64,000 nucleotides of DNA from Codonopsis lanceolata (lineage: Eukaryota > Streptophyta > Magnoliopsida > Asterales > Campanulaceae). This document shows, piece by piece, positions 45,123-56,710 of the stretch. Within the stretch, counting starts at the first letter, position 1, and each line of letters begins with the position of its first letter. Both the position numbers and the translations under genes were made by a program. A model generated the notes under the pieces. That model ran no database searches and was not told the DNA's origin. It saw only the letters and a program-made list of their open reading frames with translations. The stretch spans positions 2,356,001 through 2,420,000 of the forward strand of contig CM028377.1 of NCBI GenBank assembly GCA_013146195.2, read 5' to 3'.

Positions 45123-48100
45123 TGTAACACCCAGCTCCTTCGTTAGCTCGGTTTGTGCGCCGTACTCGCAATTCTTCCTTTGTCGACTATATGTTTGGTT
45201 CGCGAGAGGGTCTAGAAATGTATGAGAGATCACATTAAGACCAAAACACTATTAAGAAATGCCATATAGTTGTTGACTTGCTAAAAGTCACAAGTCGTGA
45301 CTCGACGATAGTCGGAATGCGACGCGATTGAGAGTTTACTTGCATTTTGTGTTCGTGACCTCGGTTTGGTATTAGACCTCTATATGATGGATTATTAACA
45401 TGTTTAGATGTATTAGACTTCAATTTGGAGGTGTTCCTAAAGTCTATCGATGATTTGGAAGCTTTGGAGATAGTGCTCGTCTCTATCGCGTAGTTCGGGG
45501 ATTGAGTCGCGTAATCGTCTCTCCTTTGGAGTTCTTATTTCCCTAGTTGTTATGCAACTTTCTAGGAGTATTCAAGCTTCTTCATTAGCCCTTATACTTG
45601 CCTTAAAATTCTCCTTTCATTGCTCGTTCGATTGCTAGTTCATTCGTCGTTTCGGTTGCTCGTTGTTGCACCTCTTCCCGGTTTCGCTCCGTGTTGTTCG
45701 GGTGTTGTTTGATGGTGCTTGTGTTGAGCTTTAAACTCATTTTTATTGGGGTTTGAAACCCCCTTGATTTGGCTTAGTGTTTGGGGGTCTTTTAGGTTGA
45801 GTTTTGAACCATTTTGGGTCTGCCGGGCTTGCCCTCGCAAGGTGGAATGACCTTGCCCCCGCAAGGTAACCAGAAAATGGCATGTTGAGCATCCAGGGAG
45901 GATGCGATCGCAAGGGTATGGGGACCATGCGACCGCAAGGTCCCCCGACACCAGTTTTCTCTATTTTGCTGTTTTACGACTTTTACACCTAAACCCCTAT
46001 TCAAAACCTTTTCTAAACCCCACCTAAACCTCCCTAACCCTCCTTACTTATACCCTAACATCATTAACATGTTTTAAGAGTGGATTAGTGAGTGATTGAG
46101 TGGATTAAACAAGCCCAAAATCAGATTTTTATCAACCACAATGTGGTGACACTTGTCCCACTCAGTTTTTAACCCAATAAGAGCCACAATCTGAGAGTTT
46201 GACTCTCATTTCTCACCCCTCCTCTCCAAAAACGGGAATGGCTTCTCTCCTAGTTCCTCCATGAGTTCTTGAGGGTCCTTCTTGACCTTCCATGGTTCCT
46301 CTCCTTCGTTGCTCAAGCCCTAGCTATAGAATCGAAGAGCTCGACGAGTAGATTACTTCCAAGCGATTACTTTCTCATTTTTCTTTCTTTATTGGGGATT
46401 GAAAGTAAGTTACTTCTTCTCTCTTTGATTTTGTACTCATTGATCCTAAGGAAAACAAACTCTATGCTATTTGAGGTCAATGAGTACACATACTTGCTTT
46501 GTGTGATTTTAACTTGTGATTTGAGCATGTGAACTTGTTAAGAGCATATGTAGGATGACTTCTATGATTGTTGAAGTATATTGTTACTCTTCATCTTGTG
46601 TTTCTAGGATTGTGAGAATGCTAGAAATCATGTTTACATTTCATTTGGGTTTATTATGAAAGTATGCCTAAGTTTGGGGCTTTGAATATGTGAACTCACT
46701 AAACATCATGAGTATGATCATTTAATTGAAATTAAGTGATTTATGAAATGAGTTATGATTTATGTTGGGTTTTGTTATGAATTTTGGGGCTTGAAATCAA
46801 CCCCGAATTATTGGAGAAATTATTGTTAATTGAAGTGGGTGTTAATGTTGAGATTGATGAAGGGTGTAAATAATGAAACTTAGTATTTAGACTCAACAGA
46901 GTCTAAATAAGTTCAATAATGTGTTAATGAACTCGGGTTGAAATCCTACGACTATTGGGGTTTCGTTTGACTATGATTATAATGAGTTCTTGGGTTGTTG
47001 GGCTTGGGAATCAAGCCCAAAAGAATTTTGGGATTTTGTAGTATATATGGATGAAATGTTTAATTGTGGGTTTATGAAACACAAAAAGAATGAAATGTAG
47101 AATTAAGACTCAACGGAGTCGTTGTAAGGTCAATAATATAATAATGAGCTTTGGGTTGAAACCCTACGATGTTCGGGTCTTGCTTAGTTATGTTTGTGCG
47201 TACCCGAGTATCTCATTCGGTGTCCAATTGAGACACTCATGTTATAGAAACCTATTGGGAGAATGTTTAGAGCGTGCTCGTTAGAGCACGGAGCATTAGA
47301 GACCAACCTATGATCTCGTATGCCTTTAAGAAATGATTACTTGAACGAGTTCTCTTTTAGGGGAGTTTGGTCGCGTGCACATGAAAGCACTTACGGGGTT
47401 TTGACTACGGGTTAGTTTTGGTACCCTTGAGATTGGTTTGGAGAAGTCGAGTATATATGACGGTTGAGACTATAGTTGAGTCCGGTGTACCTTTAAGTGA
47501 AGCTAAAATGCTAAGTCTTGATTTATGATTGTTCTTAGACTAAAATAGTAGTCTTTGATTTAATCTTTAGTAGAGGACTATAGTAGACCTCACGTTGTGA
47601 TTTATTGAGCTATAAGCTATTCTTGAATTGGTGATGACTTGAGGATTATGAATACCTCAATATGTGGTTCTTGAACTAAACTTACAAGTTAGTTGAACAT
47701 GTTAAGTGTGTACATTTATGTGCATTGTTTATTGGGTTTTGTAGAGCATTATGACCTACTTGATTTGATGAGTCCTTTTGTGATGGACTTGGTCCTTATT
47801 GGTTTATTCAAGTAAATATCTACTTGAGCATCTTGATTTGAGTCCAGCTGGCGTCTTGGTCGTTTTGTCGGCAATGGGACGATTCATAGCCTTTGGAAAC
47901 ATTCGCTATGAATCGCCGCATTGGTACCCTTTCTCCTCACTATTTGGCCGATAGTGGGATGTGGTCTCGTATTAGCGCCACCTAGCCTGATATTGAGCTC
48001 CCATTTCTCATCCCAGGGTTGGATGAATGTAACGAGGTACTCATTAAGAAAACTGATGAGTTGTGATCATTTGAGGATTGAAACCCAGATTATGATCATT

Positions 48101-49088
48101 TGAGGGTTGTACCCATGGTTTAAATATTGAGGGCTAGGCCCAGATTATGGTTTTACGTGTTTACGTATGAGCATTTATGTGAAAGATAATATGCTATGTA
48201 GCTTATGTGAGATTATGTGCTTTGTTAACTAAGTACATGTTTATTGTTGGTATACTAGTATGATACCATGATTTTTATATATACTTGTGCATTATGTCAT
48301 GCCATGATATGATATGCCATACTACTGCATTTAGTAACTTACTGGGTCATTATGACTCACTTCGTGTGTTTGTTTTCCTTAGTGTGTGCAGTGATCCCGT
48401 TAGTACGCGTGGCGGCTTCGGATAGTGATTTCTAGAAGGTGGTCTTCCGGGCTTTAAGCTAGGATTTATTATTATTATTGTTATTATGTAATTGTGAGAC
48501 ACGAATGTAAAGTTATGTAGACTTTACTTGGGTAGATTGTGTTAGCATTTTGTTATCGTATTATTTTGGGAGCCGACTTGCTTGGTCGAGCTGTTGTAAA
48601 GCTCACTCATTCTAGTATTGTTGGTATTGTCATCTCCGACGACGTCAGTCGAGAGACTTGGGTTTAGTTGTTAGTATTTAAATATCTTATTAATTTAGTT
48701 GATTTGTCCCTCCGGCATGTTGTAGCCGTTGAGTGGTTGTTATCAGGTTGGTACTTTGTTGATTCGCCGGCCTTAGGTTTGCCGATGGTTTGTTGCCCGT
48801 GCGCAATGTTGCGTCACGCGCGTCGTAGATTTGTCGAGAGATAGTTATCTCTCAGCCTTGTACTCCTTGGTTTTTAATTATAGGCTTTGGTCCCACGTAT
48901 GATTCGCTTCCGCAGGTGTTGATTTTTATTATTCCGTATTGCCGTTATGGCTTTACGTTCCTGTTCGAGCTTGATGGCTCATCTTTTGATCTGCACCATT
49001 ATGCTTAGCAGGTGCTTGTCCGTTTTCTAGCTTGTCTTGACGGCACGACCTTGGGACTTCGCATTGGAGTCCGGGTCGGGTCGTTACA
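45123..49088 (+). mobile_element. Solo LTR (3966 bp) of a Tekay-like gypsy element, target duplication AGCTT
   Basis: Starts TGTAACACCCAGCTCC, ends CGGGTCGTTACA; AGCTT repeats flank it at 45118-45122 and 49089-49093. It lies inside the hAT transposase near its C terminus, so it is younger than the hAT copy. Sequence near 45970-46150 matches 2330-2480 (opposite strand) of the LTR at 315, so both belong to one clade. It contains four short palindromes (45828-45944), two GACTCAAC.GAGTC hairpins (46890-46903, 47107-47120), an 11-bp inverted repeat (47880-47915) and CACTAT-7 nt-ATAGTG (47938-47956). Confidence 0.92.
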
Positions 49089-49093
49089 AGCTT

Positions 49094-49226
49094 AGCCCAA
49101 AAAATTTAGAACATCAACTTTTGGTGGATGATTGAGTTATAGCAACCTATTGAACACAAGACAAGGTACCTACTTCCGATGAGGAGGAAGGCTTTGATGA
49201 GGATACATCGACCGTGAGCAATTGAA
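49094..49226 (+). pseudogene. hAT transposase, last part beyond the solo LTR
   Basis: Resumes directly after the AGCTT duplication with LSPKNLEHQLLVDD, a TGA where the family has Trp, VIATY, a stop, and a Glu/Asp-rich tail (SDEEEGFDEDTSTVSN) ending at TGA. LSPKN-E-L-DW is the usual last block of plant hAT transposases, so the two halves were one frame before the LTR inserted. Confidence 0.8.
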
Positions 49227-49599
49227 CTACGCCCCTCGTTTCGGTAGGTTAATTGTAAAAAAAAATTATTTATAAATTGTTAGTTATAATTTTTAGATTA
49301 TAATTTTTGTTTATTAGAAAAAAATTTGTAATTTAGAGGTAAGATTCCTTTGACTTTAGTTCATTGGTTGTCCCCCTCATTGTAATTTTTTATTATTATT
49401 AATAAAATTGGTCAGGGTACCGTCGCTGTTTTTTTTTAATAAATATTTTTGTTATTTTACAAAATAAAAAAAGTTTACACAAAGTTAAAATAATGACATT
49501 TGGTCACTTTTAAAAATTCAAATAATATTTTACACAAAGGTTTGAAGATAGTTTTTTTTTAATCAATAAAATAAATCCATAACCTACTAAATAAATAAA

Positions 49600-49754
49600 T
49601 TAAATTTGGTGAACCGTGGAACCGGTGAACCGTAAAACGGTTCACGATTCGGAACTGAACCGTGACGGTTCACAATTCGAATCTGATTTCTACAATTCCC
49701 CTCCAAGAACTGCCGGTTCCGAAACCTTGAATCGGAACCGTTTGTACGTGTCTA
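49600..49754 (+). mobile_element. Right end of the hAT element (subterminal repeats and terminal repeat)
   Basis: Dense GGTTC/GAACC motifs (ACCGTGGAACCGGTGAACCG; AACGGTTCACGATTCGGAAC) end with GGAACCGTTTGTACGTGTCTA at 49734-49754. The reverse complement TAGACACGTACAAACGGTTCC resembles the TAGGGGTG.(C)AAACGG ends of plant hAT elements. The 8 bp beyond are GGTCGGAG; no copy is seen on the left. Confidence 0.6.
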
Positions 49755-50140
49755 GGTCGGAGTACTTCTTAGTTGGGTAAACAAACTCCATCCCCAATAA
49801 TGTATTACAATTCGGTTTACACACTTTCTTTTGGCAAATGATATTACAAACTCGAGCTTATGATACAATACAATTCATTTTACGCACTTACGTTTTGGCA
49901 AATGATGTAACATCCAATGACACGGACGCAAATAAATTACATAGTTAACTCCTTCCTTATTTTGATCCCCGTTAGAAAGTCACCCCTACAATTAATATTC
50001 GAAAAATTAATCACCCCTGATCGTTTTCATCTCTTCATTACAAAATCACTCCTACAATTAATATTCCGAACAATCACTTCATATAAAGTTACGAGAATAC
50101 ATTGATCGGTCTCATATTGACAGTGAGCACAATGACATCA
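49755..50140. other. No gene recognised; local repeats
   Basis: Contains two diverged copies of a phrase TACAATTCATTTTACGCACTT / TTTTGGCAAATGATAT (49805 and 49875), and two of AAGTCACCCCTACAATTAATATTC (49978 and 50045; longest shared run under 20). No coding signal. Confidence 0.5.
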
Positions 50141-50334
<194 letters not shown>

Positions 50335-50394
50335 ATAAAAGTCTAGGTTGTCTCTTAGAAGTTAATGTATGGACAAACCTACCCCTTAACTTAA

Positions 50395-51569
50395 TAAATC
50401 ACTAACTATTAATTAAGGCTAAAAGAGTAAATTTGTCATAGACTAATTAATTCCATAAATAATTAAATAATAGTTTGATCCCTTGACTTTTACCTAATTT
50501 AAAGTTAGGTCCTACATTTTTTAATTCTATTCATTTCGTCTTGTATTTTGATTTTCTTATCAGTTTCCCCCACCTACCATGATCGTTACAAATGTAGCCC
50601 AATATTTTCTGAAATAACAAAAATATCCTTACTCAGTTGAGACACTAAAACTTTATTTGAAACTAAAAAATAATATGATTTTACTTTCTTAAATATGTTC
50701 GGGAAAGACACTATTATATTTATATGAAAAATTATATCTATAGTAATAGAATTATCGATGAGTATCGAGATATTAAGCAAATTTGTAGCATGTTTAGTTA
50801 TTACCTATGAATAAAATAAGATAAATGAGTTAAGAAAATATGTCATAATGTCAAGAAGATGAAAAAAAATGAAGAACCATTTGATGAATTTGTGTTTTTT
50901 GTTAAGGACAATACACATAAATTTACCATTCCAAACAATAATGATAGGAAAAAAATAACCATAAATTTGTCATAGGCTAATAATTCCATGAGTAATTAAA
51001 TAATAATTTGATCCATTGACCTGTATCTATTTTAAAGTTAGGCCCTGTATTTTTTAATTCTATTCATTTCGTCTTATATTTTAATTTTCTTATCAGTTTC
51101 CCCCTCCTACCATTATCGTTACAAATGTCGCCCAATATTTTCTAAAATGACAAAAACACCCTTACTCAATCGAGACAGTAAAACTTTATTCGAAACTAAA
51201 AAAAATATGGTTTTACTTTCTTAACTCATTTCTCTTATTTTATTCAGGAGTAATAACTAAACATGCTACAAATTTGCTTAATATCTCGATATTCACCAAC
51301 AATTTTATTATTATAGATACAATTTTTCATATAAATCTAATAATTTCTTTCAAACCTACCCCTTAACTTAATAAATCACTCACCATTAGTTAAGGCCAAA
51401 AGAGTAAATTTGTCGTAGACTAATTAATTCCATGAATAATTAAATAATAGTTTGATCTCTTGACTTGTACCTATTTTAAAGTTAGTTTCAACATTTTTTA
51501 ATTCTATTCATTTCGTCTTGTATTTTGATTTTTTAATATAATATAATATAATCTAATCTAATCTAACTC

Positions 51570-51611
<42 letters not shown>

Positions 51612-53160
51612 TAAAAGAGTAAATTTGTTATAGACTAATTAATTTGATGAATAATTAAATAATAGTTTGATCCCTTGACTTGTACCTAATTTAAAGTTAG
51701 GTCCTACATTTTTTAATTTTATTCATTTCGTCTTGTATTTTGATTTTCTTATCAGTTTCCCCCACCTACCATGATCGTTACAAATGTCGCCCAATATTTT
51801 CTGAAATTACATTATTAGATTTAAATGAAAAATTGTATCTATAATAATAGAATTGTCAATGAGTATCGAATTATTAAGAAAATTTGTAGTATGTTTAATT
51901 AGTTATTACTCATGAATAAAATAAGAGAAATGAGTTAAGAAAATATATCATAATGTCAAGAAGATGAAAAAATATGAAGAACCATTTGATGAATTTGTGC
52001 ATTTTGTTAAGGACAATACACATAAATTTACAATGTCAAACAATAATGATTGGAAAAAAGTAACCATAATAAATATAATAAATCACTTGTCATGAATTAA
52101 GGTCAAAAGAGTAAATTTGTCATAGGCTAATTAATTGCATAAATAATTAAATAATAATTTGATCTCTTGACTTGTACCTATTTTAAAGTTAGGTCCTACA
52201 TTTTTTAATTCTATTCATTTAGTCTTATATTTTGATTTTCTTATCAGTTTCCCCCTCCTACCATTATCGTTACAAATGTCGCCCAATATTTTCTAAAATG
52301 ACAAAAATGCCCTTACTCAGTCGAGACAGTAAAACTTTATTTGAAACTAAAAAATAATATGATTTTACTTTCTTAAATATGTTCGGGAAAGACATTATTA
52401 GATTTATAAGAAAAATTGTATCTATAATAATATAATTATTGGTGAGTATCGAGATATTAAGCAAATTTGTAGCATATTTAGTTATTATCAATGAATATAA
52501 TAAGAGAAATATGTTAAGAAAATGTGTCATAATGTCAAGAAGATGAAAAAAATGAAGAATCATTTGATGAATATGTGCGTTTTGTTAAAGACAATACACG
52601 TACATTTACCATTCCAAACAATAATGATTGGAAAAAATAGACATAAATATAATAAATCACTCACCATTAATTAAGACGAAAAGTGAAGATTGTTCATAAG
52701 CTAATTAATTTCATGAATAATTAAATAATAAATTTGATCCCTTGACTTGTACATATTTTAAAGTTAGGTCCTACATTTTTTAATTATATTCATTTCGTCT
52801 TATATTATGATTTTCATACCAGTTTCCCCCTCCTACCATTATCGTTACAAATGTCGCCCAATATTTTCTAAAATGAAAAAAAATACCCTTACTCAGTCGA
52901 GACACTAAAACTTTAGTCGAAACTAAAAAATAATATGGTTTAACTTTCTTAAATATGTTCAGAAAAAACATTATTAGATTTATATGAAAAATTGTACCTA
53001 TAATAATAGAATTGTTGGTGAGCATCGAGATATTAAGTAAACTTGTAGTATGTTTAGTTATTACCCATGAATAAAATAAGTTAAATGAGTTAAGAAAATG
53101 TGTCATAATGTCAAGAAGATGATGAAAAAAAAAATGAAGAACCATTTGATGAATCTATGT
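50395..53160. repeat. Array of six degenerate units of about 0.5 kb
   Basis: Units recognised by AGAGTAAATTTGTCATAG, TTTGATCCCTTGACTTG, TTAAAGTTAGGTCCTACATT, CAGTTTCCCCC.CCTACCAT and TCGTTACAAATGTCGCCCAA. Unit starts are near 50427, 50958, 51397, 51616, 52111 and 52684. Unit 3 is truncated next to an AT run (51571-51608), unit 4 lacks part of its middle, and unit 2 has an inverted segment at 51220-51352. Minus-strand frames of 64, 97 and 121 codons recur at the same place in units 1, 5 and 6; they are hydrophobic, drift freely and carry no motif, so I do not call them genes. Confidence 0.85.
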
Positions 53161-53917
53161 ATTTTGTTAGAAAAAAAACAAGCTAAAATCTACAGTTTAC
53201 TTATTTGCATTTTCATACTACTACAAGCAGCTTTAAAAACTATCATACTGTTCCCAAACTTGTACATATTACAAACAAAACCGATTGTAGAAATCACAAA
53301 TAACTTAGTTGAAATATTTTACTTCTCTTGATAAATGCGTTCCAAACCCCAAACCACTTTTGCTCTTAACTTGTTTGCTCCTCTTCATATGACCCAATGT
53401 AGTTACATATGAGAATCTCTCTATTCCCCTCACTTGGCTATCGACTTTCTTTTCTTCTACTGTAACTCTCATTTTATCGGAAGATACTACCACCAACCGA
53501 CATCCTTTGAAGTAGTATATCCTAAAATTAATTAGATTATCTCCTTGCTTAGTAATTTGACACCGAAAGTGGATAGGAACTAAGAAATGTGAGACGTTAT
53601 AAGAAAAAAGTTCGACTAATCGGAAGCTAAAAAGATTATATGTCTTCATTTGAACAAGGCGAGGTGAATGCATTTGTTGGTGGTGGTGATAGTAATACTG
53701 ACGACTGTAGGGATGGTGGTGTTAGGGTTGGTGGTGGCGGAAATTGTAGGGATGACAGTAGTGGTTTAGATGAAATACAACATTGTAAGATTTCCAAATC
53801 GTTACATTTTATAATATCCACATGGGTTTTGGTTTCAAATTGAATAATTGAAAATTCAAAAAATTAAATTTGGGTTTGTAAAAAGTGAAATTCAAAGTTG
53901 TGTGGTGATGTGTCTAT
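53161..53917. other. Possible small ORF of unknown nature
   Basis: A minus-strand frame of 122 codons (53673-53305) contains CQITKQGDNLINFRIYYFKG then CRLVVVSSDKMRVTVEEKKV. On the plus strand 53640-53843 gives a Gly/Asp-rich frame. Neither is recognised and they overlap at one end. The composition of the minus frame is protein-like but no promoter, exon structure or homologue is evident. Confidence 0.25.
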
Positions 53918-55103
53918 TGATGTGTTTAAAATTACCTTGCAAGTGCACAAGACTATTGTAGAATAGATATATAGAAGCAAGGGTCGAACCACAGAAATTT
54001 GAGTTTTGATTAAAGTAAATTCAACTAATCTAACAAAATAAAGCAATTAATAAAAAGGTTTTGGTTTTATTAAAATAAACTAATTTAACAAAGCATATAA
54101 ATATGAGATAAGTCAAAGTTTGTAAAAACGTCTAGGAATTAGGTTTCACTTGTATATACATCCTATGTTCGTTTATCTTATGTATCAATTAATTACGAGT
54201 TCTATCGCTAGGTAAAGGATTGAAACTTACTGGTCGAGAATTGCAACCCTTAGTACTCCGCTTTGAATGTGCTTTCTTGGTCCGTCCACACAGTAATTAA
54301 GAGTCCATTAAGTGTCTTAGGAACTAAAGTGAAAAGGAACGAACTCTATTGCATTCCCTCACACAATGCGAACCTAGATCTACTCCTTAGCCTACGGTCG
54401 AGAATCAGAGAGACCTATTTATTAATTAGGTTGGCCAGTGTATGACTTATGCATATGGTCGTGCAGTTCATCATACCCAAGAGCCTACACATTCATTAAC
54501 GTAGCCATTATGCGATAACTTTAATATAAACCAATGATAATCTAATATGATAAACAATAAATCATTTAATATAAATTAATAATTAGAACAAAAGACTTAA
54601 ATACAAGTTACCTCCAATTCCTAGATTATGGGTTTAGCTCCCCATAATTGAAAGTACAAAACTTCGAACCATTCTTGGGAGAATCTTTCTTCATAGATAA
54701 AGAAAAATAATACATAACTTCTCTCCCATTTTCTGATCTAAAAAAAGATCTATTTATATCTAATAATTATACAACAACTATGGTAAAGGGAATACAAAAC
54801 AATAAAACCCTAAAATTGACTCAAAGTGGCCGGCCCACTATTCCAAGAGAAAGAAGTGGCGGCTGAATTTCTTTGATTAAAAGCTGATTTTTAGCTTTTG
54901 CACTCCTAGTGTCAGCAATTTGCACTTTGGTCCTTGAAGTCTTCAATTTCAGCATAAAATGTCTATATTTCGCACAAATGTTCCCCAAGTCCCTGAAACT
55001 ATAAAACAACATTAAAAAAAATAATACACAACAAAAATCTCGAGAAATAGCAACATTTAAGCCGGAATAATACACAATAAATGAGTATAAAAGTCATGCA
55101 TCA
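53918..55103 (-). mobile_element. 3' LTR of a minus-strand gypsy-like element
   Basis: On the minus strand it starts TGATGCATGACTTTTATACT directly after a polypurine tract (AAGTTTGGGGGTATT, 55104-55118) and ends TTTTAAACACATCA, giving TGATG/CATCA ends. Another TGATG occurs at 53906, so the end may be 12 bp off. The upstream phrase CTCGAGGACGAGCAG with TTTGGGGG is typical of the region before the 3' LTR in plant Tat/Athila-group gypsy elements. No second LTR is found in the window. Confidence 0.65.
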
Positions 55104-55190
55104 AATACCCCCAAACTTAGACTCTGCTCGTCCTCGAGTAAAACAATATAAAACTTATAAATACAAAAACTAACTAAAATAAAATAAAAG

Positions 55191-55263
<73 letters not shown>

Positions 55264-56705
55264 CACTAGTCAAAGCTTCAGTATGGAACCATATAATGCC
55301 TCAAGGTATGAAAAATAGCAACATATATCCACAAGTCTAGGCTTTCACTCAATCGTCATCAATATCAGTTATTAATTTCCGTGTGTTTTGCAAACCATTT
55401 ATTGATTCTCTCCAAACTTAGAAGGTTTTATCAAGCTAAGCACAACATTCATTCCAAAAATATTTCAATAAAAGCGTGTGCATCACAAAACATGCAACAT
55501 ACCATCAATACCCAGTTAACAACACGAAGAGAGATCATGCTTGTATTCAAGTGCTTATAGATCCATCCCATGTACTAACTATGTATGAAATACAATGCTC
55601 TCAAGTCTCAATTACTTATAATAGCTAAGATTATGCAAATAGTGTGAGTTATATCAAGATATGTATATAATTCAGAACAAGGGTCAAATCAACTATGTCT
55701 CCAAACATGTCAACTAACACAAACACACGTGGCAACTAGATCAATAGGTCTTTATTCAGCTTGTAATGTAAGGCCAAAGTGAGGGGTAACAATAAAAGGA
55801 ATAAGGAATTACAAAGTGGGAGAGTAAGAATATTCTCTTTTTCCCACACAAATCACTCACATTCTTTCAACAACCCCCAAACTTGGACTTTTGGGTTGAA
55901 GAAGGTATCAAACCATCATAAAGATTTTCTTCCCAAAGATCTCCTTTTTCCTTGCTTTCTTTCTTTCTTTTCTATTTTTCTTTTTTGAAGGGCATATGCA
56001 TTTTTTGAATTTTCGCACCCTTTTCATTCTTTTTTTCTCTTTATATATATATATATTATTTTTCTTTTTCGATACAAGAAATCATTGGGGCTATTTTTTA
56101 ACTCCATCAACCATCATAAAGACATCATTCCCAACCCAATCCTAATCTCTCAAAGGGTAAGCAAACATGTATAAGCTTTAAGGGTTAAGATAATGTGGGT
56201 AAAAGAAACAACGTCGAATGGGGGTCGATGTGTGCTTAGCACACACCATCCTTTTTAATAAAGCTCAAAAGAGAACACTAGGGATTAATGTAAAACAGGG
56301 ATGGTGAGATAAATAGGCTCAAACGATCGAAAGATGACCTAAATCATATCCTAACTGCTACAATGCCCATGCTTCGTTTTCACAGAAATTCAACAAAGTT
56401 TCAAATAATTCCCAACCTCAGAGTTTTAAAATCAAGCTCAACAAGTATTTCACATAAGCATTCACTAGAAAAGAGGTAGGGAAATCAAGACTTAAATGCA
56501 CTCACGGTTTGAAAGTGTGCTTGAGATATATTAGCAAAAGAAGTCCAACATATCTAACTCAGCATGTAATTAACCCTAAGTCGCAAATATAATGCAACAA
56601 TCATGTAATGACGGCTGTTAAAAATGTTCATGATGACCACTAAAATAGCAAGGTCCAAAGGAATGAAATGTGCACTATAAACTCAATAAAAAATACCCAA
56701 ATTCT
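55104..56705 (-). mobile_element. Interior of the gypsy-like element, left part
   Basis: No coding motif. It contains a 68-bp AT microsatellite (55194-55261), a second TTTGGGGG phrase on the minus strand (55868), and a short AT run (56043-56056). The phrases CCCCCAAACTTGG here and CCCCCAAACTTAAATTTC at 60104 mark the same element on both sides of the insertion at 56711. Confidence 0.5.
55194..55261. repeat. (AT)n microsatellite
   Basis: About 34 AT dinucleotides. Confidence 0.95.
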
Positions 56706-56710
56706 TTAAT

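Noticed and set aside
45640..46004. Three minus-strand frames of 61-103 codons
   Set aside because: They overlap the U3 hairpin cassette of a solo LTR and share no homology with known proteins.
53305..53843. Overlapping unknown frames of 122 and 67 codons on opposite strands
   Set aside because: No motif, no exon signals and no repeat support; kept only as a low-confidence note.
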